DNA of 64,000 nt, taken from contig JBKQSP010000076.1 in assembly GCA_052143575.1 (NCBI GenBank), positions 103,684 to 167,683 of the forward strand, given 5' to 3'. The position numbers and the translations under genes were made by a program. The stretch's first letter is position 1. Every line of letters starts with the position of its first letter. This document shows positions 8,679 through 16,818 of this stretch, piece after piece. Below the pieces are notes generated by a model that was not told the origin of the DNA, did no database searches, and saw only the letters and a list, made by a program, of their open reading frames with translations. The stretch is from JAKACA01 sp052143575 (GTDB taxonomy: Bacteria > Actinomycetota > Acidimicrobiia > Acidimicrobiales > Bog-793).

Positions 8679-8891
8679 ATGCTCGATGCTCAACTGATCC
8701 GTTACCTGCGCCGTTTCGTCATCGCTCGTATCGCGGCCAGCCGACTCGGCGGCGACCGTGGTGACGTCGCTGAGAAGATCGTCATCGTCGGGGTGTTCGT
8801 CGCCCTCGCCATCGTCGTCGGGGCGCTCATCACGCACGCCGTCACCGGTGACGCCAACAACATCGCCAAGCAGATCGCCGGAGCGCCATGA
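8679..8891 (+). CDS. Small pilin-like membrane protein (putative Flp pilin)
   Basis: 70 residues with a clear AAGGGA ribosome site, 73 bp after tadC, the only real gap in the operon. A basic N-terminus (LIRYLRRFVIARIAASRLGG) is followed by GDRGDVAEK and a single hydrophobic helix (IVIVGVFVALAIVVGALITHAV). A Gly followed within a few residues by Glu and a hydrophobic helix is the layout of class III (Flp) prepilins, with cleavage after G. Position between tadC and the TadE genes supports a role as the major pilin. Assignment is from layout, not from a strong sequence match. Confidence 0.72.
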   Translation: MLDAQLIRYLRRFVIARIAASRLGGDRGDVAEKIVIVGVFVALAIVVGALITHAVTGDANNIAKQIAGAP

Positions 8892-9340
8892 TCGCTCGAC
8901 TCGCCCGGGCGATGCCCCCTCCCGCCGTGCCCAGCCGCATTTCGGCTCTGCTGCGGCGACGGCGAACGCTCGACGACCGAGGATCCGAGACGGCCGAGAT
9001 CGTCCTCGTCATGCCGGTCCTCATGGCCCTCCTCCTTCTCGGCGTTCAGCTCGCCCTCTGGGGCCTTGCAGCTCACGCCGTTAGCCTCGGTGTCGCCGAG
9101 GGCGGCGCCGCCGCGCGGGCGAGCAACGGTCCCCGAGACGCCGCAGCCGTCGTCGTGACCGACGTGCACGCCATCGCCGGCTCGCTCGTCGCATCCCTCA
9201 CGGTCGGTGTGCAGCCGTTGCCGGACGATTTCGTGGCCGTCTCGGCCTCCGCGTTGGTGCCAACGATCTTCCCGGGTCTGCACCTTCACGTCAGCGCCGT
9301 CAGCACCGGCCCAGTGGAGGGATTCCGTGCGACGGGATGA
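8888..9340 (+). CDS. tadE: TadE-like pseudopilin
   Basis: 150 residues. The TadE signature is near the N-terminus: RGSETAEIVLVMPVLMALLL (about 31-50), that is a Glu-containing prepilin-like stretch running into one membrane helix, with a small extracytoplasmic C-domain. TadE/TadF are minor pilins required for Flp pilus assembly. The ATG overlaps the stop of the small pilin gene (ATGA). Confidence 0.85.
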   Translation: MIARLARAMPPPAVPSRISALLRRRRTLDDRGSETAEIVLVMPVLMALLLLGVQLALWGLAAHAVSLGVAEGGAAARASNGPRDAAAVVVTDVHAIAGSLVASLTVGVQPLPDDFVAVSASALVPTIFPGLHLHVSAVSTGPVEGFRATG

Positions 9341-9852
9341 GCGGGCACGACGCACGGCAACTCCATGAGGAAGGGCAGAGAGAGATGCACGAGAAAAGAC
9401 CCTTGACGGCACGCCGCCGTAAGCGGCGGCACAGCCGTCCGATCGGGAGCGACGCAGGTTCGGCGAGCGCCGAGCTCGTCCTCGTCACGCCCCTTCTCCT
9501 CGCCGTGCTCGGCGCTGCCTTCTTCGCCGGACGGCTCGTTCTCGCCCGCCAAGCCGTCGATGACGCCGCCCGCACCGCCCTGCAAGCGGCCGTCACCATG
9601 CCGGACGGCCGGGCCGCCAGCGCTGTGGCAGCACTCACGGCGCTCGACGAGATCGGCCACGATGGCGGGCTCTGCGCTCGCCTCTCGACGGTGACCGATA
9701 CCTCCCAGTTCGTGGCGGGCGGGCGCCTCTACGTGAGGGTGAGCTGCGTGGTGCCCTTCTCCAACCTGGCCTTTGCGGGAGTGCCCGGCTCGGTCACGCT
9801 GGCGGCCGTGCGGGGCGGCGACATCGAGCCCTACCGCGAGGTTGGGCCATGA
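9337..9852 (+). CDS. TadE/TadF-like pseudopilin
   Basis: 171 residues from the ATG that overlaps the previous stop. A second in-frame ATG at 9385, preceded by GGAAGGGCAGAGAG, would give a 155-residue protein and is nearly as likely. Pseudopilin signature SASAELVLVTPLLLAVLGAA (about 42-61) gives one membrane helix, followed by an extracytoplasmic domain with two Cys (GGLCARLS, RVSCVVPF) that could form a disulfide. Probably a minor pilin acting with the preceding TadE protein. Confidence 0.82.
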   Translation: MSGHDARQLHEEGQREMHEKRPLTARRRKRRHSRPIGSDAGSASAELVLVTPLLLAVLGAAFFAGRLVLARQAVDDAARTALQAAVTMPDGRAASAVAALTALDEIGHDGGLCARLSTVTDTSQFVAGGRLYVRVSCVVPFSNLAFAGVPGSVTLAAVRGGDIEPYREVGP

Positions 9853-10268
9853 CGGCACCGGCTCGACGCCACCCCCCTCGGCCCGAGACCGGATCGGTGA
9901 CCGTGTTCGTGCTGCTGGTGTGCCTGTGTCTCGCTGCGCTGCTCGGACTCGTCAGCGAAGGAGGACTCGTGCTGAGCAGCCGCGAGACGGCCGTCGCCGA
10001 AGCCGAGCAGGCGGCGCGGGCCGGCGCGGCGGCGCTCAGCCCGGCTGCGGTGCGCGCCGGCAGCATCTCGAGCAGCCCACCGGAAGCCGTCGAGGCAGCA
10101 GAGAACGTCATGGCCCTCAACGGGCACGCCGGCACCGCCACCGCAGTTCGTGGCGTCGTCACGGCCACGGTCACCCCCTTCCGAGTCAGCACGCCTCTCT
10201 TGGCGCTCGTCGGGGTGCCCTCCATCTCTGTCACGGCATCGGCGAGCGCCTCGGCGGTCGCCGGCTGA
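9849..10268 (+). CDS. TadG-like (Rv3654c-type) protein of the Tad operon
   Basis: 139 residues starting GSVTVFVLLVCLCLAALLGL (about 15-34), the Flp/TadG-like N-terminal membrane helix that is found next to TadE genes in actinobacteria, then a small Ala/Val-rich extracytoplasmic domain with an AAEAEQAARAGAAAL-type helix typical of Rv3654c-like proteins. Overlaps the previous stop (ATGA), and the next gene begins 1 bp after its stop, so it is translated in the same operon. Confidence 0.78.
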   Translation: MTAPARRHPPRPETGSVTVFVLLVCLCLAALLGLVSEGGLVLSSRETAVAEAEQAARAGAAALSPAAVRAGSISSSPPEAVEAAENVMALNGHAGTATAVRGVVTATVTPFRVSTPLLALVGVPSISVTASASASAVAG

Positions 10269-10269
10269 G

Positions 10270-12522
10270 ATGCGACGCCTATCGGCACCGTCCCGCCCCA
10301 CTGCCGCGAACTGGCAGGCGGGCTTGCGGACCTGCTGGGCCGCCGCAAGCGCACTGGCGGCCATGACGCTGCTCACGGCCCTCGTCGCCTCTCCCGTGCA
10401 CGGTCTGAGAGCCCTCCTCGACCTCGCCGAGTCCCCGGCTCGACGCCTCGGCGACGGCGCCCTCACGGACGTGCTGGCGGGCGCGTGCTGGCTCGCCGTG
10501 CTCGCCGTGCTGGCGACGTCGACAGCCGCCGTTGCGAGAACGACGCGCCCGCAGACGCGGCTTGTGCCAACCGGCCTCTCGTCTGCCACACTGTCGGCCA
10601 TCCCGGCCACCGTGGCCGGGGAGCCGGCACCCGGGCGCCAGCGTCGGACGGGTGACGGTGGAACCGACACGCCACATCCGCCACAAAGACCTGAGATGCC
10701 CGTACGTCGACCCGGACCGAGCAAGGAGAGCCCGAGGCCGCTACCCGGCCGGCACGCGCCGATGCCCGCGGTCGTTGCGAGCTCCACGGTCGCCCCCTTC
10801 GCTGCAGCGGCGCCAGAGCACGACTCCACGCCGGCAGCGTCCACGCCGGCCGCGCTGCCCCTTGCCACCCACCCCTCGCCGGCGCCGGCTCCGGCACCGC
10901 CTCCTCAGCCTCCGTCACCGGTGGCCGGGCACCTGGAGGACCGAGAGTGGACTCGAGCGCTCCTCGGCGCCGCCGCTGCCGCCCCCGGCGCGGAGATGCC
11001 GCTTGCCTGGCTCCTCGGGCAGAGGGGGACGGCGGCCTTCCTTGAAGCCGGCGGCGACCCATCCCTCCCCTTTAAGCCGCACCCGTCGGGCGTCGGGTGG
11101 TGGATGGAGCGGGATCCCCGACTCGTCGCCTCCCTCCCGCCCAGCGGCGTCGTGCGTGCCAGCCGGCGAGCCGGTTTGGTCTCGCTCTGGAATCAAGAAG
11201 GATCCCGCGGCCTGCTCGACCTCGTCGTCGCCCGCAGCGTGGCACTGGACGGCCCCCCGGTCGCTGTCGGCTACACGGTGGCGGACATCGTCGTCGAGCT
11301 GGCCGCCCGGCGTTGGTCCGATCTGGACGAGGTGCTGCTCGTCGGCTTCGGCGGTGAGATGCACGGGCTCGAGAACGTGCGGTATCTCCCGACGCTGGAG
11401 GAGGCCACCGCTCTGTTGAGCGGTACGGGACATGCCGGCGAACGGGGCGCTCGATGCTTCGTGATCGCTCCGATGCCGATCGACGAAAGCCGTCGCGCAG
11501 CGCTGCGACGGTTGCTGCGACTCGTCGAACAGACGCCGTGCACCGGGGCGGTCTGTTGCGACACGGCCGTCGGCGCCCGCGCCACCTGGCACCTGGCTGC
11601 CCACGGGCAGACGCTTCGTCTCGAGGTGAGCGGGCGGACGGGCCTCTCCGCCGTCGTCTCGCCGTACCGCTGGGCCGAGCGCACGGGGACAAGTCTCCGT
11701 GTTGCCTACCGGCCCATGCCGTCGCCGACACCGACGCCGGTGTCGGCTCCTCCCCCGGCCGAAGGTGGGGCGCCCGCCTCGACGGCGCCCGATCGCGCGG
11801 AGGACGTCGGCGTCTTTGTCCTCGGGCGGGTGCAGGTCGCCGGTTCCGCCGAGAGCTTCGAGGGACGCCCGCTCCTCCAGGAGTTGGTGACCTACTTGGC
11901 CTTTCACCCGGAAGGCGCCACGGGAGAAGCCTGCGCGACAGCGCTCTGGCCGGAGCGGCGTGTCCCTCCACAGACACTGTCGAACCGCCTCCACGAGGCT
12001 CGGCGGGCGCTCGGCCCGACGCCGGAGGGCCGCCCCCGCCTCCTTCGATCCGGCGGCCGCCACGTGCTGGCGCCTGACGTGACGACGGACTGGTCCCGCT
12101 TCGTCGCGCTCACCGGGCGGGGCACCGGGCCGGCCAGCTGGCGTCAAGCGCTCATGCTCGTGCGGGGACGCCCCTTCGGGGGACTGGCAAAGGGTGACTG
12201 GACGGTCCTGGAGGGTTTCTCGGCCGCCATCGAAGGCGGCATCGTCGAGGTCGCCAGCCGCCTGGCCGAGCACCTCCTCGACGCCGGCGACCTGCTCGGC
12301 GCCGAGTGGTCCGTGCGCCGCGGGCTCATGGTCGCACCCTGGGACGAGCGGCTCTACCGCCTCCTCATGCTCGCAGCCGACGCCGCCGGCAACCGCGGCG
12401 GGGTCGAGTCTGCGCTCCGGTCGCTTGCTCAGGTGCTCGACTGCTCGGGCGATCCCATCGAGTGCGTTCACCCCGAGACGGCGGCCCTCTACCGCAAGCT
12501 GACCGAGAGCCCGCCCACCTGA
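10270..12522 (+). CDS. Membrane-anchored BTAD-domain transcriptional regulator
   Basis: 750 residues, last gene of the Tad operon. Two hydrophobic segments near the N-terminus (about 25-45 and 70-90) suggest membrane anchoring. A Pro/Ala-rich linker of about 120 residues follows, then a middle domain of unknown function (about 225-500). The C-terminal 230 residues look like a SARP/BTAD module: a winged-helix part (FVLGRVQVAGSAESFEGRPL; LVTYLAFHPEGATGEACATA; ALWPERRVPPQTLSNRLHEA) and a TPR-like BTAD region (AIEGGIVEVASRLAEHLLDA onward). Such proteins are often near actinobacterial Tad or conjugation-like loci. ATG 10270 directly follows the preceding stop; the open frame extends upstream without homology. 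Confidence 0.82.
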   Translation: MRRLSAPSRPTAANWQAGLRTCWAAASALAAMTLLTALVASPVHGLRALLDLAESPARRLGDGALTDVLAGACWLAVLAVLATSTAAVARTTRPQTRLVPTGLSSATLSAIPATVAGEPAPGRQRRTGDGGTDTPHPPQRPEMPVRRPGPSKESPRPLPGRHAPMPAVVASSTVAPFAAAAPEHDSTPAASTPAALPLATHPSPAPAPAPPPQPPSPVAGHLEDREWTRALLGAAAAAPGAEMPLAWLLGQRGTAAFLEAGGDPSLPFKPHPSGVGWWMERDPRLVASLPPSGVVRASRRAGLVSLWNQEGSRGLLDLVVARSVALDGPPVAVGYTVADIVVELAARRWSDLDEVLLVGFGGEMHGLENVRYLPTLEEATALLSGTGHAGERGARCFVIAPMPIDESRRAALRRLLRLVEQTPCTGAVCCDTAVGARATWHLAAHGQTLRLEVSGRTGLSAVVSPYRWAERTGTSLRVAYRPMPSPTPTPVSAPPPAEGGAPASTAPDRAEDVGVFVLGRVQVAGSAESFEGRPLLQELVTYLAFHPEGATGEACATALWPERRVPPQTLSNRLHEARRALGPTPEGRPRLLRSGGRHVLAPDVTTDWSRFVALTGRGTGPASWRQALMLVRGRPFGGLAKGDWTVLEGFSAAIEGGIVEVASRLAEHLLDAGDLLGAEWSVRRGLMVAPWDERLYRLLMLAADAAGNRGGVESALRSLAQVLDCSGDPIECVHPETAALYRKLTESPPT

Positions 12523-12552
12523 GAAACCCCCGCCGCCTCTCCCCGGGCGCAT

Positions 12553-12558
12553 TAGCCT
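12553..12558 (+). promoter_or_regulatory. Probable -10 box for fabI
   Basis: TAGCCT lies 40 nt before the fabI ATG, in the gap after the BTAD gene. The same TANNNT form precedes several other genes here (22876, 24125, 49352, 54952, 58353). No clear -35 is visible. Confidence 0.4.
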
Positions 12559-12597
12559 GCGACCTGGACCGGGATGGGACCGGGTTCGGGAGGCCTC

Positions 12598-13374
12598 ATG
12601 GGGATACTCGACAACAAGCGCATCGTCGTCACCGGTGTGCTCACCGACGACTCGCTGGCGTTCTCCGTCGCCCGCCTGGCGATCGAGGAGGGGGCCGAGA
12701 TCGTCCTCACGGGTGCGGGCCGCGGCATGTCGCTCACGAGGCGGACGGCGCGGCGCCTCCCCGTCGTGCCGGACGTCTTCGAGCTCGACGTCACCGTGCC
12801 CGAGCACGCCGAGGAGCTCGCCAGCGAGCTGACGACGCGCTGGGGATCGATCGACGGCGTCGTGCACGCCATCGGCAACGCGCCGGAGGCCTGCCTGGGG
12901 GGCGACATCCTGCGTGCCGACTGGCCGGACGTCTCGCTCGCCTTGCAGATCTCGACCTACTCGCTGAAGGTGCTGGCGGCGGCGTTCGCCCCGCTCCTCG
13001 AGAAGGCCCCGGGCGGAGCCTCCATCGTCGGCCTCACCTTCGACGGCACCGTTGCCTGGCCCGCCTATGACTGGATGGGCGTGGCCAAGGCGGGGCTCGA
13101 GTCCCTCACCCGCTACCTCGCCCGTGACCTCGGCCCCCGCAACATCCGCGTCAACCTCGTGGCGGCCGGACCGGTGAGAACGCTGGCGGCGAAGTCGATC
13201 CCCGGTTTCGCCAAGTTCGAGGAGGTCTGGGACGGGCGGGCACCTCTCGGCTGGGACGTGCACGACGCCGAGCCCGTCGCCAAGGCCACGGTCGCCCTCT
13301 TGTCCGGGTACTTCCCGAAGACGACGGGCGAGATGATCCACGTCGATGGTGGCTTCCACGCCACCGGAGCTTGA
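12598..13374 (+). CDS. fabI: Enoyl-[acyl-carrier-protein] reductase, InhA/FabI type
   Basis: 258 residues, usual length. Reduces enoyl-ACP with NADH in type II fatty acid synthesis. The FabI-type SDR features are present: KRIVVTGVLTDDSLAFSVAR (about 7-26) as the atypical nucleotide-binding loop, and the catalytic Tyr-Met-Lys set in AYDWMGVAK (Y157, M160, K164), matching the YxxMxxxK pattern of InhA. The ATG at 12598 has GGGAGG 6 nt upstream; a GTG-type start 24 nt earlier is less likely. The following NTF2-like gene starts 10 bp downstream. Confidence 0.95.
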   Translation: MGILDNKRIVVTGVLTDDSLAFSVARLAIEEGAEIVLTGAGRGMSLTRRTARRLPVVPDVFELDVTVPEHAEELASELTTRWGSIDGVVHAIGNAPEACLGGDILRADWPDVSLALQISTYSLKVLAAAFAPLLEKAPGGASIVGLTFDGTVAWPAYDWMGVAKAGLESLTRYLARDLGPRNIRVNLVAAGPVRTLAAKSIPGFAKFEEVWDGRAPLGWDVHDAEPVAKATVALLSGYFPKTTGEMIHVDGGFHATGA

Positions 13375-13384
13375 GAGGACAACG

Positions 13385-13780
13385 ATGCCGACAGCCACGC
13401 AGGTCCACGATGCCGTCGCCGCCTATGCCGCCGCCGTGTCGTCGGCCGACAAGGACGCCATCATGGCGTGCTACAACGCCAACCCGACCGTGACCGACCC
13501 CTACCCGCAACCGAGCCACGTCGGGCGCGAGGGCGCCTCGAGCTTCTGGGACGGGGTCCTCGCCCTCGGCCGCCCCGTCTCGTTCGCGCCCGACCGCGTC
13601 GTCGTGGCGGGCGACCGTGGCGTCTTCTCCTTCGCCATCCAGGTCGAGATGGGCGAGGGCGAAGGGAAGATCCGCATGCAGGTCAGCGGTTACGACATCC
13701 TCACGATCGACGATGACGGCCTCATCGCCGATCAGATGGCGTACTGGGATCCGGCTTCGATGCACCCGGTCAGGGCCTGA
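13385..13780 (+). CDS. NTF2-like / ketosteroid isomerase-like protein
   Basis: 131 residues of the SnoaL/NTF2-like fold: HDAVAAYAAAVSSADKDAIM (helix 1-2), DPYPQPSHVGREGASSFWDG, and beta strands with VFSFAIQVEMGEGEGKIRMQ and DILTIDDDGLIADQMAYWDP. The last block is typical of nuclear-transport-factor-2-like steroid isomerases. ATG 13385 has GAGAGGAC as ribosome site and follows fabI by 10 bp, so the two are probably co-transcribed. Substrate unknown. Confidence 0.85.
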   Translation: MPTATQVHDAVAAYAAAVSSADKDAIMACYNANPTVTDPYPQPSHVGREGASSFWDGVLALGRPVSFAPDRVVVAGDRGVFSFAIQVEMGEGEGKIRMQVSGYDILTIDDDGLIADQMAYWDPASMHPVRA

Positions 13781-13799
13781 GCCTGCCCGGAGCCGTCCG

Positions 13800-14678
13800 C
13801 TGACGACAGGCCGGCGCCGGGCGGCCGCACGCCGGGGGCGACGTCCTGCGCCGTCAGGTCCGCCGCGGCGCGCAGCCGCCCTCCTCACCCTCGTCGCCGC
13901 CGTGGCGATACTTGTCTGGATGGTGCTGCCGTCGGCGGCGCCGCCGGGGACCCGCCTGACGGCGGGCGGGGCGTACTGGGGAGTCGACTCGGTGGCCACG
14001 CTCGGCTCGAGGATGCCCTCGGTGCAGCGTGCCTACGACACCACGCCGGCCTTCTGGGGCCGCTACGTGAGCGACTGCTCAGGGCACTGCGGCCACGACC
14101 TCAGCCGGGGCGAGGCGCGGGCGGATCTCGCCGGTGGCGTCCGCCTCCTCCTCGTGGTGGCCGACCGTGGCGGCCGCCACGACGAAGGCGGCCGAAACGG
14201 CGCCGACGACGGGCGCCAGGCCGTTGCGGCCGCCCGCGCCCTCGGCGTCCCGGCAGGCGTCGCCATCTTCAAGGATCTCGAGGAGGACAGCCCGGTGAAC
14301 GGCGCCTTCATCGTCGCCTTCTACGGCGCCGTGGCGGCTGCCGGCTACGCCCCCGGCTTCTACCTGAACGCCGAGCCGGGCTCGCAGGGCGGCTCCGCCT
14401 ACTGCCGGGCGGTGTCGCTCGACCCGGCCGTCGCCTCCGCCTACCTGTGGGCAAGCGAGGCGGAACCGGCCACCTCGGCTTCGACACCGCCGCAACGCGC
14501 CCCGGCCTACTCGAGCGGCCCCTCCCCCGCCATCTTCCCCGCCTGCGCCGGGCGCAAGGACGTCTGGCAGTACAGCGAGGCCGACGCCGCCGGGGTCGAC
14601 GAGGACGAGGCCGTCACGCTGGCGCCGTTCTGGGGCGCTAGTGTCCCGAGTCACCGATTCGCTAGAAATATTGGCTGA
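13800..14678 (+). CDS. DUF1906 glycoside-hydrolase-like secreted protein, 3' end replaced by IS sequence
   Basis: About 292 residues if it starts at the CTG at 13800, which has CGGAG upstream; no ATG/GTG/TTG lies in frame between the preceding stop and codon 44, so the start is uncertain. A basic N-terminus and one hydrophobic segment (LLTLVAAVAILVWMVLP) suggest export. The DUF1906 (Rv2525c-like) domain begins at YWGVDSV and contains FWGRYVSDC, AIFKDLEED (acidic residues at the presumed active site), GFYLNAEPG and DVWQYSEADAAGVDEDEAV. The final 12 residues (SVPSHRFARNIG) are encoded by the left end of the IS630 element, so the native C-terminus is lost or only slightly extended. Confidence 0.8.
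   Translation: MTTGRRRAAARRGRRPAPSGPPRRAAALLTLVAAVAILVWMVLPSAAPPGTRLTAGGAYWGVDSVATLGSRMPSVQRAYDTTPAFWGRYVSDCSGHCGHDLSRGEARADLAGGVRLLLVVADRGGRHDEGGRNGADDGRQAVAAARALGVPAGVAIFKDLEEDSPVNGAFIVAFYGAVAAAGYAPGFYLNAEPGSQGGSAYCRAVSLDPAVASAYLWASEAEPATSASTPPQRAPAYSSGPSPAIFPACAGRKDVWQYSEADAAGVDEDEAVTLAPFWGASVPSHRFARNIG
14641..14663 (+). repeat. IS630 left inverted repeat
   Basis: 23 bp that match 15802-15824 exactly in inverted orientation. The first 37 nt of the element also supply the new last codons and stop of the interrupted DUF1906 gene. Confidence 0.93.
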
Positions 14679-14732
14679 TCGGGAATTTCGGGGTTGGACG
14701 GCGCGTTCTCGTATGTGACCATGGAGGTGCAC

Positions 14733-15827
14733 ATGCAAACACGCGGCCGTCCGATGAAGCCTCTCGTCCTTTCCGAGGACGAACGGGCGACCCTCGAACG
14801 GTGGGCCCGCCGGCCGAAGAGCGCACAGTCGCTGGCATTGCGGTCGAAGATCGTCTTGGGGTGTGCCGAGGCCGGGATTACGAACCAGGCGGTGGCCGCT
14901 CGGCTTGGGGTGAATCCGGTGACCGTCGGCAAGTGGCGGGGCAGGTTCATCGCCAAACGCCTCGACGGGCTCGTCGACGAGCCCCGACCGGGTGCGCCGC
15001 GCACGGTCACCGACGACAAAGTCGAAGCCGTCATCGTGAAGACCCTGCAGCAGACCCCAACGAACGCCACCCACTGGTCGACCCGATCGATGGCGGCCAC
15101 GACCGGGATGTCCCAATCCGCTATCAGTCGCATCTGGCGGGCGTTCGGGCTGAAACCCCACCTGATCGACACCTTCAAGCTCTCGACCGATCCGCTCTTC
15201 ACCGACAAGGTGAGAGATGTCATCGGCCTCTACATGGCTCCTCCGGACCACGCCGTGGTCCTCTGTCTGGACGAGAAGACCCAGGTGCAGGCGCTCGATC
15301 GCACCCAGCCGATCTTCCCGATGCTGCCTGGGGTGCCTCAGCGCCAGAGCCACGACTACAAACGCAACGGCACGATCGACCTCTACGCCGCCCTCAACCT
15401 CGCCACCGGCGAGGTCACCCACCAGCTGACCCCTCGGCACCGGGCGGTCGAGTTCAAGAAGTTCCTGAGCCTCATCGACCAGTCGGTGCCGGCAGGTCTC
15501 GAGGTCCATGTCGTGATCGACAACGCATCGACGCACAAGACCCCGGCGATCAAGAAGTGGTTCCTCGCTCATCCGCGCTTCCACGTGCACTTCACGCCGA
15601 CGAGCTCTTCGTGGATGAACCTCGTGGAACGGTGGTTCTCCGAGATCACCGAGAAGTGGATCCGTCGCGGCACCCACCGCAGCGTCAAAGAGCTTGCACA
15701 GTCGATCACCGACTGGATCGACAGCTGGAACGAGAACCCCCGTCCCTACGTCTGGCACAAGACCGCCGATGAGATTCTCGACTCCCTCGCTGGCTATCTT
15801 CAGCGAATCGGTGACTCGGGACACTAG
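14733..15827 (+). CDS. IS630 family transposase
   Basis: 364 residues. N-terminal helix-turn-helix (AVAARLGVNPVTVGKWRGRF, about 53-72), a second HTH-like part (SMAATTGMSQSAISRIWRAF) and the DDE catalytic domain with D180 (VLCLDEKTQ), D263 (HVVIDNAST) and E299 (NLVERWFSEI). ATG 14733 is chosen because GGAGGT lies 5 nt upstream; ATG 14721 is an alternative. The stop codon TAG is made from the duplicated TA plus the first flanking base, so translation ends outside the element. Confidence 0.95.
   Translation: MQTRGRPMKPLVLSEDERATLERWARRPKSAQSLALRSKIVLGCAEAGITNQAVAARLGVNPVTVGKWRGRFIAKRLDGLVDEPRPGAPRTVTDDKVEAVIVKTLQQTPTNATHWSTRSMAATTGMSQSAISRIWRAFGLKPHLIDTFKLSTDPLFTDKVRDVIGLYMAPPDHAVVLCLDEKTQVQALDRTQPIFPMLPGVPQRQSHDYKRNGTIDLYAALNLATGEVTHQLTPRHRAVEFKKFLSLIDQSVPAGLEVHVVIDNASTHKTPAIKKWFLAHPRFHVHFTPTSSSWMNLVERWFSEITEKWIRRGTHRSVKELAQSITDWIDSWNENPRPYVWHKTADEILDSLAGYLQRIGDSGH
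15802..15824 (-). repeat. IS630 right inverted repeat
   Basis: Exact inverted copy of the left terminal 23 bp. It also encodes the last residues of the transposase, and its last base is part of the stop codon of the convergent MerR gene. Confidence 0.93.
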
Positions 15828-16693
15828 GGGGCCGTCGTGGTCTCCCCGAGGGGGAAGGCGATGTCCCAGATCGGCTCGTCGTCCCCGACGGCGTCCGGTT
15901 CGGCGAGATAGACCTCGCGGCATGACAGCCGGCTTCCCGGGCGGGCGATGACCTCGGGCGAGCAGGCAACGGCGTCATAGGCGGCGAGGATCGCAGGGTA
16001 GTCCCACTGCCCTTTCGTGATCGTCGTGAAGGCCTCGTCGTGGGCAGCTTCGGTACGGATCCCGATGAGCTCGCTCGGCTGCACGTCGTGCGAGCAGGCG
16101 AGCGTCGCCTCCAGCGGCCCGTCGCTCTCGTCGTCGACGACGCCGTGAAAGATCAGGCTGAACGCTTCGATCGGCAGGGCTCCGCCCAGGTGCTCGGCGA
16201 AGGCTTTCTTGGCCTCGCGGACGAAGGCGTCGGTCTCGGAGGCCCGCAGACGGCGCTGCATCGTCATGAGGCGCCGTGAGGGCACGTGGCGGGTCCGAAT
16301 CGTGAACATCGGGCGGTCTTCCTCTCTCAAAATGGCCTGGATGTGACGGACGAGGGAGCGGCGGCTCGTGTGCCGAGCCTCCAACTCGAGCAAGTGCCGG
16401 TTGAGCCGCTCGAGGGGGAGCTCGGCGTGCTCGCCGAGCTCGGCCAGCAGCGATGCGATCTCGGCCAAGCTCATGTCGACGCCGCGCAGCATGGCGATGA
16501 GTCGGGCAGTGCGAAGCTGATCGACTCGGTAGCGGCGGTAACCGTTGGACACCTCCACCTCGGCCGGTCGCAAGAGGCCCATCTCGGCGTAGATGCGGAG
16601 GGCCTTCGCGCTCAGGCGTGAACGTCGAGCGAACTCTCCGCTCCCGAGCAGTTCTGGGCTCCCGAGCAGTTCTGGGATCGGCTCCGCCGGCAT
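15824..16693 (-). CDS. MerR-family regulator with GyrI-like effector domain
   Basis: 289 residues. The MerR DNA-binding domain is at about 18-90 (FARRSRLSAKALRIYAEMGL, NGYRRYRVDQLRTARLIAML), a dimerising helix at about 95-125, and a C-terminal GyrI/BmrR-like ligand-binding domain (FTIRTRHVPSRRLMTMQRRL, then EAFTTITKGQWDYPAILAAY and the final WDIAFPL). Such regulators sense small hydrophobic compounds or other stress signals. The stop TAG lies at the target TA of the IS630 insertion but appears unchanged, so the gene is intact. The N-terminus holds an in-frame 18-bp tandem duplication (PELLGS twice). Confidence 0.88.
   Translation of the reverse strand: MPAEPIPELLGSPELLGSGEFARRSRLSAKALRIYAEMGLLRPAEVEVSNGYRRYRVDQLRTARLIAMLRGVDMSLAEIASLLAELGEHAELPLERLNRHLLELEARHTSRRSLVRHIQAILREEDRPMFTIRTRHVPSRRLMTMQRRLRASETDAFVREAKKAFAEHLGGALPIEAFSLIFHGVVDDESDGPLEATLACSHDVQPSELIGIRTEAAHDEAFTTITKGQWDYPAILAAYDAVACSPEVIARPGSRLSCREVYLAEPDAVGDDEPIWDIAFPLGETTTAP
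16641..16676. repeat. 18-bp perfect tandem duplication inside the MerR gene
   Basis: CTCCCGAGCAGTTCTGGG occurs twice back to back. It encodes PELLGS-PELLGS just before the DNA-binding domain and keeps the frame. Confidence 0.95.
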
Positions 16694-16818
16694 CTGCCGA
16701 TCTTCCTCCCTGCCCCAGGGGCACGGTCAAGGGCGAGTCGTCCCGGCGGCAGTGGCTGTCGCCGTAGAGCTGGCACGTTCGATGGAACCGATTCGGGGCC
16801 GGCGACGTCAGAACAACC

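Larger units (their letters stand above)
14641..15824 (+). mobile_element. Complete IS630-family insertion sequence
   Basis: 1184 bp bounded by perfect 23-bp inverted repeats (14641-14663 and 15802-15824, outer end GTGTCCCGAGTCACC) and flanked by a duplicated TA (14639-14640, 15825-15826), the target used by IS630/Tc1-mariner elements. It carries one intact transposase gene. It sits between two convergent genes; removing it restores CGCTAGGG. Both repeats are perfect and the gene is intact, so the insertion may be recent. Confidence 0.95.

Noticed and set aside
10915..13398. Very long open frame on the minus strand opposite the BTAD and fabI genes
   Set aside because: Its protein is Arg/Gly/His-rich low-complexity sequence with no domain, while the plus strand holds clear fabI and BTAD homology. 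Long antisense frames are expected at this GC content.
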